DNA from: Persicaria tinctoria
Taxonomy: Eukaryota; Streptophyta; Magnoliopsida; Caryophyllales; Polygonaceae
Assembly: GCA_037127255.1 (NCBI GenBank)
Contig: JBANSL010000013.1
Span: 24,523,688-24,587,687 of the forward strand
Direction of reading: 5' to 3'
Length of the DNA: 64,000 nt
In this document: positions 10,257 through 22,959 of the stretch, one piece after another
Position numbering within the stretch: position 1 is the first letter of the stretch
Layout of the letters: each line of letters opens with the position of its first letter
Made by a program: the position numbers and the translations under genes
Notes under the pieces: generated by a model
Database searches by the model: none
Told to the model about the DNA's origin: nothing
The model's input: only the letters and a program-made list of their open reading frames with translations

Positions 10257-11571
10257 TCAACGCCCAAATTTTTGCCATATATGCTCAATTAAGTCGGACT
10301 TCAATTGATGATGTAAACCAGAATTTCGCAGAGCAACCCTATTAGTTAAGAAGGCGTTCATATCGGCTGGTATTCATGTAGGGGGTGGCTCTGGCTCATG
10401 TAAATGGTCAAACTCGGCAATATGAATATGTAGATGGTGGGTTTCACATTCGTCTTCCACAATCATATTATGCTATATGATACACGCCTTTATTATTTTT
10501 CCAAGCAAATTCAAGTCTCAAACAAGAGTTGGTCGACGAATAATAACAAAACGTTGTTGTAGAACGCCAAATGCACGCTCCACATCCTTACGAGTTGACT
10601 CTTGGACTTGAGAAAACAATGTGCCATTCGCACCAAAGGGATGTCGAATCGATGGGATGAACGCTCGCCATGGCGGGTAAATTCTATTCGCGAGGTAGTA
10701 CGTCATGTCATACTCATGCCCATTCATAACGAAATTTGCCTTTGGGGCTCTTCCATGCAAGACTTCATCAAATACAGGAGATCTATTGAGAACATTTAAA
10801 TCATTGCACGTACCTGGAGTCCCAAAAAATGCAGGCCAAATCCAAAGGTCATACGATGCAATTGCTTCTAGCACAACGGTTGGTGGTTTATCCCCACGAG
10901 CGTATTGACCCTTCCAGGCGGTTGGAAAATTCTTCCAAGTCCAAAGCATAATCAATAGATCCTACCATACCAGGCCAACCACGTTGCTCCCCAATATGGA
11001 GTAGGCGTTGCATGTCCGCTGAGTTGGGATTTCGAAGGTACTCGGCTCCAAACAAGGAGATGATCCCATCAACAAAGCCTGACAAGCACATTTGTGCTGT
11101 TGTAGCACCAATACGGACATAGTCATCCACCATGTTAGTTGTAACTCCGTATGCAATCATGTGTATTGCCATATTGCATTTTTGCAACGGAGATAGCCCT
11201 AGCTCCCCTTTCGCATCCCGACGTTGTTGAAAGTACGGATATGCACTAGATAGTGCATTGACAACACGCAAGAATACATGTCGCCTCATCCGAAACCGTC
11301 GCCTGAAAATCCCTTCTGGATACGTCGGTGTGTCGGAGAAGTAGTCTTGGAATAGTCGGGCATGACCTCATTCACGGTCTTTATCGATGTTAGCTCGGCG
11401 TGGTCTTCGTCTTGAACTAGAAACGGATGGTGTGTTTTCTTCCGCTAATAGCTCAACTACAAAGTCATCAACTATATGATCATTGAGGGTAGGAAACACT
11501 TCTGGTGATGACACAATGGAAGAGGTAGAAGATGAATATCTAGAAGATTCAGACACGAGGCTAAAGGACAT
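10257..11571 (-). pseudogene. PIF/Harbinger transposase, frameshifted
   Basis: The frame starts at 11571 with an acidic, serine-rich N-terminus ending in SSRRRPRRANIDKDRE, typical of the family. It resumes after a stop near 11368 with MRRHVFLRVVNAL and runs through the helix-turn-helix-like region. The catalytic domain shows GSID (first D), TPGTCNDLNVLN (second D) and STRKDVERAFGVLQQRF (E), consistent with the DDE triad. A one-base deletion near 10940, just after GSID, breaks the frame. Further stops occur at about 10518 and 10477. The C-terminus ends with IEHIWQKFG, as expected. With at least three lesions it cannot encode a functional enzyme. Confidence 0.88.
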
Positions 11572-12158
11572 TGTTTTTTTTTTGACATATTTGAATGAGC
11601 TTCAATAGCAAGAGGGAGATTTTTGTGAGGGGGTAATGTAAACTAAATAGGTAATGACACTGATTTATATAGAAAATATTTTGGTATCTTTGAAAGGCAT
11701 CAAAGGATCTTTTGAAAGGCATCAAAGCATATTTTGATGGCATCTAGCACATACTGTCAATATATCTACTCGGGCAGTGTGAATTTTCAACCACGGTATT
11801 TTCAAATTATATCTCGTGTAGTGTGAAAAGAAATAACTTTTATCAAGACCATCGTAACTTAGGATGTGCAAAAACCAATATAATAGTAGTAACTATTAAA
11901 CAACAGCTAATAGCATGAGGGATGTTATTAACAAAGCGATAAGATTACATGGAAAAAAAACATAAGGAAAGTACTTTAAGCAAACGAACTTAGCTTACAA
12001 CAAAGTAAACAACATAAGAAACTACTAAACTTCAATTGTAATCAACCCTGTGAAAAGCTTCAGTAATACTTATGAGTCTTACTCAACCAGACATAAAATC
12101 CTTAATAAATGAATCTTTAAGCCATCCTCTTGTGATGATAGTGGACCAGTATGCTTAA

Positions 12159-12448
12159 TTAAGTCTTGAAGCATGTCGAACTTTCTTTTCTTTTACATTG
12201 CAAGTTATTTATCCTTCTTTTCACGTCTTTCACGCTTCTCTTGGTGTCTATTTTCACCTTCTTAAACCGATGAGAGTCTCTCAAGATATCCATCTCTTCT
12301 TCCTTCATCTTCACCTCACGCTCTCTGAGGGTAATAAAATTACCAAACAATTGGGTACACGACGTGTAGCTTTCCTCATTCAGTTCGTTACTCGGAGTAG
12401 CAGCTCTCTTCCCAGCCCTCTTGGTTTCCTTAACGCCTAGACGACGAC
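12159..12448 (-). pseudogene. Harbinger ORF1, C-terminal part (separated by Athila insertion)
   Basis: The minus-strand frame reads LGVKETKRAGKRAA near 12400-12440, then a charged helix (TLREREVKMKEEEMDILRDS), matching the C-terminal portion of the Myb/trihelix-like ORF1 proteins of PIF/Harbinger elements. It is cut exactly at the target duplication of the Athila element. The companion N-terminal part is at 24224-25827. Confidence 0.75.
12444..12448. repeat. Target-site duplication acgac, left copy
   Basis: Five bases abut the TG of the 5' LTR. The same five bases follow the CA of the 3' LTR at 24219-24223. Joining the flanks restores Harbinger ORF1 sequence. Confidence 0.85.
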
Positions 12449-13649
12449 TGATAATGCATATCTTAGATAGGCATTACAGGCATTTTTAGTTTAGTTAGGT
12501 TGCATTTCTTTCATACTTTGTTTCTAAATTGCATCTTATGATTATTCTAGAAGAGTTCGAATTCTGCGCAAATTTGTGTTTGTTTTGCAGATTGAATCGG
12601 AACACAATTGGGAGATGCAATACCTTGAAGAGGAATACAAGAAACATTGGAAAGAAGCAAGGAAGGAAGAGAAGCAAGACAAGTGGAGATACCCGCGGAG
12701 CTAGACAAGAAGACATGGCAACAAGCAATGCAGCGGCCACAACATGCTTGCCGCGGCCGCAACCAGGACCACTGCAGCGGGATAAGGAAGAGTTGTTGAT
12801 GTCGCGGCCGCAGCATTGGTCGTCAGCGCTTAGACGCTGCGTTTCGATTATTAAAAACCCTAGATGCTATTGTTTTGTTCCATGGCCGACTTGGGATTGT
12901 TTATAAGGTCGATTTTAGTTATTTTTCTAGCACTTCTATTCTATTCTTACGTTCATCAGACACTTTAGAGATTTGAGAGATGTATCCATGAGGAACTAAA
13001 CTCATCTATTCTGCCTGCAATTTGAAGCTTTATTTGGATTGATTGTGAGTTTCTAATTCTCGTTCCTTGTTTCCTATATTTGAATCCTTCAACTTCTTCG
13101 TGCTTGATTGTTTATTGAATTGTTCTATCTTTCCTAATCAACTTGTTAGATCAATTCAATCGCTAAGGTTTTGTAGATTCCTGGTTGTGAACCTTAACCT
13201 AAGTGGCAAACTTGTTTCTTTAGGGCTGGTTGAACTAATTGAATGAGTATGAAGTTCAATGTGTTGTTAAATCCCTCTTTAGGGACTGCAAATACCTTGG
13301 CTAATCTCTGAACTTAAAGTTATCAATTGAGTTAAATCCTTCTTTAGGGACTATTCGATTGATAAGGGTTGCTATGACTGGTTGGACTAGTAATTATATT
13401 AGGTTGGGACAAGGGCATTCATAGGAAACTTAATAGGACAAGAAAAAGTTACAAGGATCGCTTCAATCCAATAAAGTGAAAAATTGTAGGTAGAATTGCT
13501 TCTCCTAATTGTCTAAATTAAAATCTTTACTTTTGTTTGCTTCGATCCGCTTTGATAAAAGGCGGAACTTTCACACATAAAAACCCCCCAAATTGGTTAC
13601 TTTGATTGACACTTGAATCAAACTTGAATTATAACTTTCCCTGTGGATC
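12449..13649 (+). repeat. 5' LTR of the Athila element, truncated at its 3' end
   Basis: It aligns with 22960-24141 of the 3' LTR with few differences by eye, plus a 5' LTR-specific insertion near 12738-12757. The match stops abruptly after 'gtggatc' at 13649. The last 77 bp of the LTR, the primer-binding site and most of the leader are absent, and only about 46 bp separate the break from the gag ATG. Confidence 0.85.
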
Positions 13650-13695
13650 TACTCTTGTGTGTTTTTAGTGTTGATCTTGGTGTGGACCGTCTTAT

Positions 13696-15518
13696 ATGGT
13701 CCATACCCGTGCTACTAATTCTTCTTTGTTGCCGTTTGATTCAGAGATTGAAAGGACCCTTGCCTCTTTAAGGCGAGAAACTCGTGATCGCTTTCACGAA
13801 CTCCCTTTTGATCAAGGAGAAACTACAACAGAGATGGCTAACGACGCAAATCGCACACTTAAGGAGCTTTCTGCTCATGATCTGGCACAGCAACCCCTGA
13901 CAGTCCAATTCCCTGCTCTAGCGGATGGAGTCAATTTTGAGCTGAAGTCTGGGGTAGTTCATCTTCTACCCAAGTTCCATGGGTTGAGTGGGGAGGACCC
14001 CCACAAGCATCTGTCTGAGTTCCATACGGTGGTTGTTGGGATGAAACCAGAGAACGTAACTGAAGATCAAATCAAGATGAGAACTTTTCCCTTCTCTTTG
14101 AAGGATGAGGCGAATGAGTGGTTCATCTATCTACCACCTGGATCTATTTTTACTTGGGCTAAGATGAAGAGAGTCTTCCTAGAGATGTACTTCCCTGCAA
14201 CAAAGCTCAATGCTTTGAAAAGGTCAATCAGCAGCATTGAGCAGTACGCGACGGAGTCGATACATGAGTACTTTGAGCGCTTAAAGAAGCTCTGCGCCAG
14301 CTACCCATGCCATGGGTACTCTCAAAAGGATCTGGTTCTCTTTCTATTCAATGGGCTGACTGATATAGAGCGCAAAATAGTGAATTCTGCTTGTGGAGGA
14401 AACATGCTGAACAAGACGTCTGTCGCAGCTTGGGATGTGTTTAAGGAGCTATCTGAAGGCTCTAGACAGTTCAACAAGAGCCCTCGTGCTAGGGGTGTAC
14501 TCTTTGTTGATGCTCTTGTGGCTGCACTGCAGGCCGACATGGCAGAGGTGAAGGAGATGATCAAGCAATTGGTAGCTGATAAAACTCCTCAACAATTGAA
14601 AGCATGTGGCCATTGCAATCAATTCACTCATCCTATGGACATGTGCACGCTTTTGCAATATCCTAATGTAGATTTGAATGCCATTGGGAATTTTGCCCAA
14701 CAAAGGCCTAGGCAAGGCAATTATGGAAATCCTGGGTATTTCAACAACAACAACAATTATATCAGAGGATATCAGCAGGGCTATGGGAACTACCAAGCCT
14801 CTTTCAATCAGCAAGGGGGGCAACAGGCAAGGCCCCAACAACAATATGAACCTCGACAGGGAAGTCAGTAGCAATCGAATGAGGATAATGAGGATCCACT
14901 ATAGAAACTGTCACGATTGGTCTTGAAGAATGAGAAACAACAGTCAGAGCGGATTGCAAATCTAGAGAAGCAGCAATCTGATCGGATGACAAATCTTGAG
15001 AATCAAATGAGTCAGCTCATTCAAATCTTAAGTGCTAAGGAGGCAAACAATTCAGGAAAGCTTCCATCACAGACCATCGAGAATCCTACAAAGGAGAATG
15101 TCAGTGTTGTAACGCTTAGGAGTGGCAAGGAACTGGTTGTCACACCTCAAAAGGACGATGAAGAAATAATGGACGAGGAGATAGAGGTGATAGATGAAGA
15201 GGACGGAACGCATACGGTGCTGCGGCCGTAGCAACCATGCCGCGGCCGCGGCCAATCAATTGTGTTGCGCCCGCCGCTAGTGAGCCCACCCCCACTTCAG
15301 TGCCAGGTAAGCATTCTTCGCTTTCTCCTCCCTCTTCTTCTTCTTCCCCTCTTCCTCCTTCTTCCTCATTACCTATGGAGACTCCAAAGCTGGTTCCACC
15401 CTTCCCGGAAGCCTTGAAGGATACACGAAGGTACGAGAATGACAAGGAGATCTTTGAGACATTCAGTAAATGTGAGGTAAACATTCCTTTTCTTAATTTG
15501 ATTAAAAGCATTCCTTAG
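13696..15518 (+). pseudogene. Athila gag, interrupted by stops
   Basis: The frame opens with MVHTRATNSS, the usual Athila gag start. Residues about 130-220 form the capsid-like core (FPFSLKDEANEWFIYLPPGS, then SISSIEQYATESIHEYFERL). A zinc-knuckle-like CGHCNQFTHPMDMC segment lies near 14605-14645, followed by an N/Q/G-rich tail. The frame is closed by TAG at 14869, reopens at 14917 (coiled-coil-like EKQQSERIANLEKQQ), stops again at 15229, and continues as a proline/serine-rich linker to 15518. The product would have packaged retrotransposon RNA; this copy cannot make an intact one. Confidence 0.88.
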
Positions 15519-15531
15519 ATATGCTAAATTC

Positions 15532-18500
15532 TTGAAGGAACTTTGCACTATCAAGCGGAACCAGAAGCTAAAAGGTAAGCAAAAGGTGAAGGTAAGCGAA
15601 CATGTCACTGCTGTATTTCAAAAGCGTATGCCCGAGAAGTGTACTGATCCTGGTATGTTTCCTATTCCATGTGTGATAGGTGATACTAAATTTGACAAAG
15701 CCATGTTAGATCTAGGAGCATCTAGTAATGTTTTGCCTTCTAATGTTTATCAAGCTTTGGGGTTGGGACATCTGAATGATACTCGGGTAGTAATTCAACT
15801 TGCTGATCGATCTACTATCTACCCGAAAGGGATTGTTGAAGATGTCTTGGTTATGGTTGATAACTTGATATTCCCTGCTGATTTCTTTGTGATTGACATG
15901 GGTCCTGGTAACAATGAAGGCCTTATTCTGTTGGGCAGGCCTTTTATGAAAACTGCTAGGACCAAGATAGATGTCTATTCAGGATCTCTTACTATGGAAT
16001 TTGATGGTCAAAGAGTTGAATACAATATTTATGATTCCATGAAATTTCCATCTGATGATCCTTCTCTGTGCTTTGTGGATATTATTGATATTATGGTACA
16101 AGATTGCTTTGATTTAGAGTGTGTTGATGAGATGGAAGTCGCTTTACAGGCCCCTATAGATGAAATTGCTAGAGATTATCTCTTGTCAACTAATTTGCAG
16201 GAGGCTATAGTAGCTTTAGACCATCGATCTCCCACCTATGTGCCACCAAGGGGAGACCGCATCGAGCTGACCATGCCTACTGAAAAGCTTCTTCCATCTA
16301 TTATCCAAGCGCCTGATGTTGAATTGAAACAACTTCCTAATCACCTTAAATATGCTTTTCTTGGTGAAAATGATACTCTGCCTGTCATTATTTCTAACAA
16401 ATTGACCTTTGGACAGGAGGAGCGATTGGTGACTGTTCTAAAGGAGAACAAGGAGGCGTTAGGATGGACGATAGCAGACATTAAGGGCATCAGTCCTACC
16501 CTCTGCATGCATAGAATACTATTGGAGGATGATGCCAAGCTATCTAGACAACCTCAGCGGAAACTCAACCCACCAATGATGGGAGTGGTAAAGAAGGAGG
16601 TGTTGAAGCTCCTTGAGGCAGGTATGATCTTTCCCATGTCTGACAGCAAATGGATGAGTCCTACGCAGGTTGTCCCTAAGAAGGGAGGTATTACTGTTGT
16701 TGAGAATCAGGAGGGTGAGTTAGTCCCTAACAGGGTCCAAACTAGTTGGAGAGTCTGTATTGATTATCATAAATTGAATGTAGTTACTCGCAAGGACCAC
16801 TTCCCCCTCCCCTTTATTGATCAAATACTTGAGCGCCTTGCCGACCGCTCCTTTTATTGCTTTTTAGATAGATACTCGTGATATTTTCAGGTACCCATAG
16901 CACCGGAGGATCAAGAGAAAACGACATTTACATGCCCCTTTGTCACTTTTGCATATCGCAGAATGCCTTTTGGGTTATGTAACGCACCTGGGACCTTCCA
17001 ACGGTGTATGGTAAGCATATTTTCTAAGTATGTAGAGCACTTCATAGAGGTATTTATGGATGACTTCACTGTGCATGGAGATGATTTTGATAGTTGCTTG
17101 CACCATTTGTCACTTGTGCATAGGCGGTGTGTAGACACCAACTTAGTTCTTAATTCTGAAAAGTGTCATTTTATGGTTGAGTAAGGCATTGTTTTGGGTC
17201 ATATTGTGTCTAGCAGGGGTATTGAGGTGGACAAGGCTAAGATTGATGTTATTCAGTCTCTGCTTTACCCCACCAATGTGCGCGAAATTCGTTTCTTTTT
17301 AGGCCATGCAGGGTTCTATCGCAGGTTTATTAAGGATTTTTCTAAGATTTCTGCACCTCTTTGTGATTTACTAAAAAAGGAAGTAGCTTTTGAGTTTGAT
17401 GACAGGTGTAGAGCATCCTTTGATGATCTTAAAGGTCGCCTGACTAGCGCTTCTATTATTCAAGCACCCATATGGTCTCAACCTTTTGAGATTATGTGTG
17501 ATGCTAGCGACTATGCTGTGGGTGCTGTCCTAGGACAAAAGGAAGGAAGGAGCTCTCATGTCATGACTCTAAATGGAGCGCAAAGGAACTACTCAACCAC
17601 TAAGAAAGAGCCCCTGGTTGTGGTCTTTGCACTGGAGAAGTTCCGATCCTATCTCCTAGGAGCTAAGGTAATTGTCTTCACTGATCACGCTGCTCTTCGC
17701 TATTTATTGACTAAGAAATAAGCGAAACCAATATTGATTCGTTGGATTTTACTTATAAGTGAATTTGACATTGAAATCAAAGATAAGAAAGGTGCAGAGA
17801 ACTTAGTAGCGGACCACCTCAGCAGACTTGTCCAAGGAGAGGACAAGCTGGAAGATCAAAGACCCATTCACGGTGAGTTCCCTTATGATACATTATTTTA
17901 TCTAACTCGCACTTTACCTTTGCAGCTGCAGGGAGCTACGGAAATGGAGGGTGTTGCAGCCGCAGTAACCGTGCCGCGGCCAATCAATCTTGTTGCGGCC
18001 GCAGCTTATATGCCGCAGTTGCCGCTAACTGTTCAGAGCCCCTTTTCGTCCTTTTCCCTCATATCTGACGAGGTAAGTTCTGATATTCCTGAATTATTGA
18101 TGGGTGTCCATACTCCTCAACCTTGGTTTGCCAATATGGTGAATTTCTTGGTCACGGGAGAATTTCCACGGAGCTTCACGAAAGCTTAAAAGGACAAGAT
18201 TCGACATGACTCTCGCTTCTATGTTTGGGATGACCCCTACCTTTGGAAACATTGTGCTGATCAGGTAATTAGAAGGTGTCTTCCAGACAATGAGGTACAA
18301 TCTGTCCTTACTTTTTGTCATGCTCATGAATGTGGAGGCCACTTTGGTCCTCAAAAGACTGCTAGGAAAGTGTTAGAAGCAGGTTTCTTTTGGCCTCACT
18401 TATTTAGGGATGCTAATGTCTTCTGTAAATCGTGCGATAAATGTCAAAGGGTTGAGAACATATCTGCAAGGAATGAAATGCCACAAACAACTGTCATATT

Positions 18501-19413
18501 TTGTGAAATTTTTTATGTTTGGGGTATTGATTTTATGGGTCCCTTCCCTGGCTCTTTTAGGAATATATATATCTTGCTTGCGGTGGACTATGTCTCCAAG
18601 TGGGTGGAGGCAAAGGCCACCAGAACTGATGATTCTAAAGTGGTTGCAGATTTCCTGAAAGACACCATTTTCGCAAGATTTGGGGTGCCTAAGGCTCTAA
18701 TTAGAGACAGAGGGACACATTTCTACAATAGGACAATCACTGCCTTGTTAAAGAAATACCATGTCACACAGAGAGTGTCCACTGCGTATCATCCTCAGAC
18801 CAATGGTCAAGCGGAGATATCAAATCAAGAGATAAAGACCATTCAGGAGAAAACAGTGGCACCTAACAAGAAGGATTGGAGTCTAAGGCTGAATGACGCT
18901 CTATGGGCCTATCGGACGGCCTATAAGACTTCCATTGGTATATCCCCTTATCGAATTGTCTTTTGAAAGGCATGTCATCTCCCTGTGGAACTTCAGCATA
19001 GAGCGTATTGGGCTGTAAAGAATGGCAATATGAGGTTGGATGAAGTAGGTGAGTTCAGAAAGCTTCAATTGCAAGAGCTTGAGGAATTGCGTCTGGATGC
19101 TTATGATAATGCAGTGATCTACAAGGAGAAGACAAAGGCTTGGCACGACAAACACATCCTGCGGAAAGAGCTAACAATAGGAGACAAGGTCCTTCTATAC
19201 AAATCACGCCTGAAACTCCTCCATGGAAAGCTTAGATCAAGGTGGAAAGAACCCTACACCATCTCAAGGATATTCCCTCACGGATCAATTGAACTCTATG
19301 ATCCTAAGTCTAATGAACTCTTTAAGGTCAATGGTCATAGAGTTAAGCCATACTTTGAGAACATTCCCCATAACGAAATAGAGGAGTTGGTGCTTGCTGA
19401 ACCTGTCAATTAG
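15532..19413 (+). pseudogene. Athila pol: protease, RT, RNase H, integrase (multiple stops)
   Basis: The order is an aspartic protease with DLGASSNVLP near 15713, reverse transcriptase (WRVCIDYHKLN near 16750, catalytic FMDD near 17055), RNase H (DASDYAVGAVLG near 17500), and integrase with an HHCC zinc finger (18318-18440) and DDE core (DFMG near 18530, DRGTHF near 18710, an E in SNQEIK near 18830), then a C-terminal module ending EELVLAEPVN. Premature stops close the frame at about 16879, 17182, 17719, 18187 and 18964, and there is a frameshift around 15520 relative to gag. The product would copy and integrate the element; this copy is inactive. Confidence 0.92.
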
Positions 19414-20383
19414 CCACTCAAAGGCCATTACGTCGAGCCAATGACTTGAAACAAAGGTGCTTCTCGGGAGGCAACCCGAGGTAAGTTCTTCTTTCTTTTT
19501 CATCTTTTTTTATTTTCTTAGGTAGTTTCTTTTTATCACTAGTTGTTTTAGGATTTCGAATGTTTTTTTTTAAAAAAAAAAAGACGAAAACGAGAATTGG
19601 CCACCACTTCACTGGCGGAGGCCGCCGCACATCAAACCCACTGCCTTGCCCGCTGCAGCGGCCGCAGCATCCATGTCGCGGCCGCAACCTCTCACACCCA
19701 TGACACCTGTTTCCCACATAAAAAAAAAAGTAAATATATACAATTCGATGTCACGGGTTCTTCTCTATTTAACCCTACCTCACCTTCCTCCTAACTCAGC
19801 CGCCATTCTCTAGATTTGGAAACCCCCACAATTGTCTTCTCTCTTCTTCAATCTTCAAGACCACCATAGCCAACCCCCACTCTCTCTCCTTCCTCTCCAT
19901 TCTTCTCTCTCCATAGCCCTTCCCCATTACCCTCAACCCCAAACGTTTTCCTCCACGCCGGAATTGCGCCTACCGACCACCACGAACCACCCTACTGCGC
20001 CGAAGTTCCTGCCGCCGAGTCCACGTGTTGCGCCCGCCGCCACTACTACTGTGCCCGCAGCCAGGTTCGGCCCCTGTTGGATTGTTTTGGAGTTGTGTGT
20101 GTTTATATCCATCGATTATCTCTTGTTTGGATTTGTGAGGATTGAAGTTGGAATTTTTGATTGAGAGGTGGTGATTTGAAAATTTTGGGTGTGATTGTTT
20201 GATAATTGTTTGGTATTCCTGAATTTGGGTGGTTGATTGAAGGATTTGGATTTGGTAGTTTACTTGAAAAATATTTGTGTTGAGGGTTTGATTTGGATTT
20301 GTTGGTGTGTTTGAGGTTTGTTGAGTTTGAGGATGAATTTTGGATTTGATTGGGTTGATATATTCTGTTGAAATCTTGTGAGA
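19414..20383 (+). other. Spacer between pol and the third Athila ORF
   Basis: The spacer contains a GC-rich segment (19600-20060) with recurring GCGGCCGC-like motifs and a proline-rich stretch, then a G/T-rich run (20100-20380). No conserved protein is recognised. Confidence 0.6.
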
Positions 20384-21574
20384 ATGGTGCGCTGATTGAG
20401 AGTTGTGTCTAAAGAACAGAGGAAGGCATTTGAGAGCTTCGATTCGAAGCGATTTGTGCAGACAAAGTTCTTTCATATCCATGCCTTGCAAACACTAGGC
20501 ATGCTGGACGTTACACGACAGATGCTCACTCATGGCGGTTTGGGGGCATTTATAGACCGCGGTGCCCCCACATATCCTGAGCTGGCGTGGGAGTTTTTAG
20601 TTACCTTTGCCCGTGTGGACGATTCGAGGATTAGGTTCAACTTGATGGACCAGCCCCACACTTGCACATATGCCCAACTGAGACAGGTCTTTGGGATCAC
20701 TCGGGCACCCACCCAAGATTGGTATATCTTGGCATCAGAACAGCAATGCCATGATGTCTGGTACACAGTGATTAGATCTCGATTTGACGGACACAAGGGC
20801 GAGTACAACTACAAGTTCGTCCACCCATGCCTTCGTTTGGTGCACAAGGTCTTGGCCATGTCTTTCAGCGGCCAAGGCGATGTAAACAAAGTGCCCGCTA
20901 GTGATCTATCCTGGTTATGGAGCCTTGCTCCCCAGTCCCATGGTACGCCGGACTAGGTTGAGATCTTTGTTGACAGCTGCCTGAAGATCCAAGGAAAGAA
21001 AACAGGGAGGGTTGATCTGGGAGGCATGATTAGCCTCATAGCCCACCAATTTCTGGAGCCTACACAGTGCGGTGCACCCATGACAGGTGGGTACACCTAT
21101 ATAGAGGAGCAGCTCAGGAGGGCTTATTTGATTGAGAGCGTTGATGGGACGGGCTACATTTGGAAGTCGGGGAAGCATGGAGAGCACCGACTGAGGCTTC
21201 CTAGGGCCTTATCTTATGGCCCTTCCAACGCCACCCTCTACATCGCGACCGATCAGAATGAGGATGATGATGACGAGGCTGAGGAGGATGCCCCTGCACA
21301 GATTGACTATCACATGGGGGATGCCTAGTACGTTGTTGGCTCTTCTGCGGGGCCTCGCTCTTCTTCTGCTGATGATGACACCTGGCGGAACCACATGTTC
21401 ACTGAGTTCCATCGTATCTCGATGTGCCAGGACTCCTTCGAGTTCACTCTCCACGACATCGATCGCAATGTGCGGGAGACGAACTATCACATGGAGGAGA
21501 TGCGGAGAGAGCAATCCTACTACCTCCGCCAGCAGTATCCACACATTCCGCCGTACCAGTCTCCACCGTACTAG
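20384..21574 (+). pseudogene. Third ORF of the Athila element (ATHILA ORF-1 family, env-position)
   Basis: About 396 codons in a single frame are broken by TGA at codon 4 and TAG at 20954 and 21326. The pattern YPELAWEFLVTFARVDD, then LRQVFGIT, then VHPCLRLVHKVLAM and GGMISLIAHQFLEP fits the Athila-specific ORF found between pol and the 3' LTR. In the literature this position is called env-like, but its function is not established. The acidic segment (EDDDDEAEEDA) and a tyrosine/proline-rich tail close the frame. No signal peptide or convincing transmembrane segment is seen. Confidence 0.75.
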
Positions 21575-22947
21575 CCGCCGCATTAGTGAGTGGTTAGTTC
21601 TGTCTCCTTCACCCTGAATTTTTATGTTTTATTTTGGCTGTCTGTACTGTTTCAGTGAGGACACTGAAAGCTCTAAGTGTGGGGGAGAAGGCTTATATGT
21701 ATATTATGTCATTTTCTGTCATTTCCTAGACCATGTTTAAATTTATGCACACCATGTTTAAGTTTATGTAATAGCTATTTAGTTTATTTTAATTTCTGTT
21801 GAGTTTATTTATATTTTGTCTAACTTATTTAATTTATGCAATTTTCGAAAAAAAAAAATAAATAAATAATTCTAAAATTCCAAAAATAATCATGCATTGC
21901 ATACATATGTGTTATTCAAATACCCATCTGGCTTAGTTTGTCCTTTAATTTAAATTTCAAGCATGATCATATAAATCTCATGGAGTTCTGGATGTTTTGG
22001 CTTTGTTTTTATTTAATTTTTGTGGGACATGAGCTAGCAAATATAATTGAGCATGTATGATTGAGCTAAAGTATGATTGAAGTCCTCAAAACATGACCAT
22101 GTGAGAATGTTTAGCCTTATTTGAATTCTTTTGCTCAATTGTGTGAATTACGTCTCCTTGTGTTGCTACCTCTTGGCATTGACTGCAGTATCTATTTTTA
22201 AAGACCGACTCGTATGTTTATTGCTTGCGGAGTTTATGTTTATATTTTGAGTCTTTTATTTGAATTTGTGCATATTTAGTGAATAAGGTGGCAATGGTTG
22301 ATGCACTTAGTAACCAGATCTATGCATGACACCCATGGGTATGATTCGCGCAAAAAGGTGTTGAAAACTATCCACTAGGAAAGAAAGCTTGATCATTGAG
22401 TAACCAGGTTCATTCATGACACCCATGTTTGCAACTTGCGTCAAAAGGTGTTCAAGTGGACTTCATATTAGTAGGTTGAGATGTTGATAGACCAGGACCA
22501 TTCATGACACCCATGTTTGCGCATTGCGTAAGGAAAGCACCAAGACAAGAAAAAGAAAAAAAAAGAGGAAAAGAAAACAAAAGAAAAAGAAAAAAAAAAG
22601 TGTCACATTTTATTGTCTTTATTGTGTCCTGCAAGTAATGACATTTCGGTAGATGTTTGGTGATATGGTGGTCAATGTCTATGAGCTTGGTGCATTTTGG
22701 TTTGAGTTGAGAGTTGTATCTTAAAGCCTAAACACATGAGTGAAACACATATTTCTGGTGAGGTTGGATAATGTCTACTTCTAAGCTTTGATCATTATAA
22801 TATATGCTATGGCGTTTGTTTGCTTGGTTTATGTTTTCACCTGCTATGATGTTGCTTTTTGATAAGGTTGAAACTTGAAGGGATTTCATGTGGGATGCAT
22901 TGATTCATGTTCATTCTATCATTGCTTGAGGACAAGCAAAGGTTAAG
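21575..22947 (+). other. 3' non-coding region of the Athila element
   Basis: An internal polypurine-like run (aagtgtgggggaga, near 21677) resembles the authentic tract at 22945. Between about 22310 and 22530 there are three spaced copies of a 'catgacacccatg' unit, each followed by a G/C-rich 'gcgtNaa' phrase. No gene is seen. Confidence 0.7.
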
Positions 22948-22959
22948 TGTGGGGGAATT
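22945..22959 (+). other. Polypurine tract
   Basis: The run aagtgtgggggaatt directly precedes the TG of the 3' LTR, as expected for priming plus-strand DNA synthesis. Confidence 0.8.
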
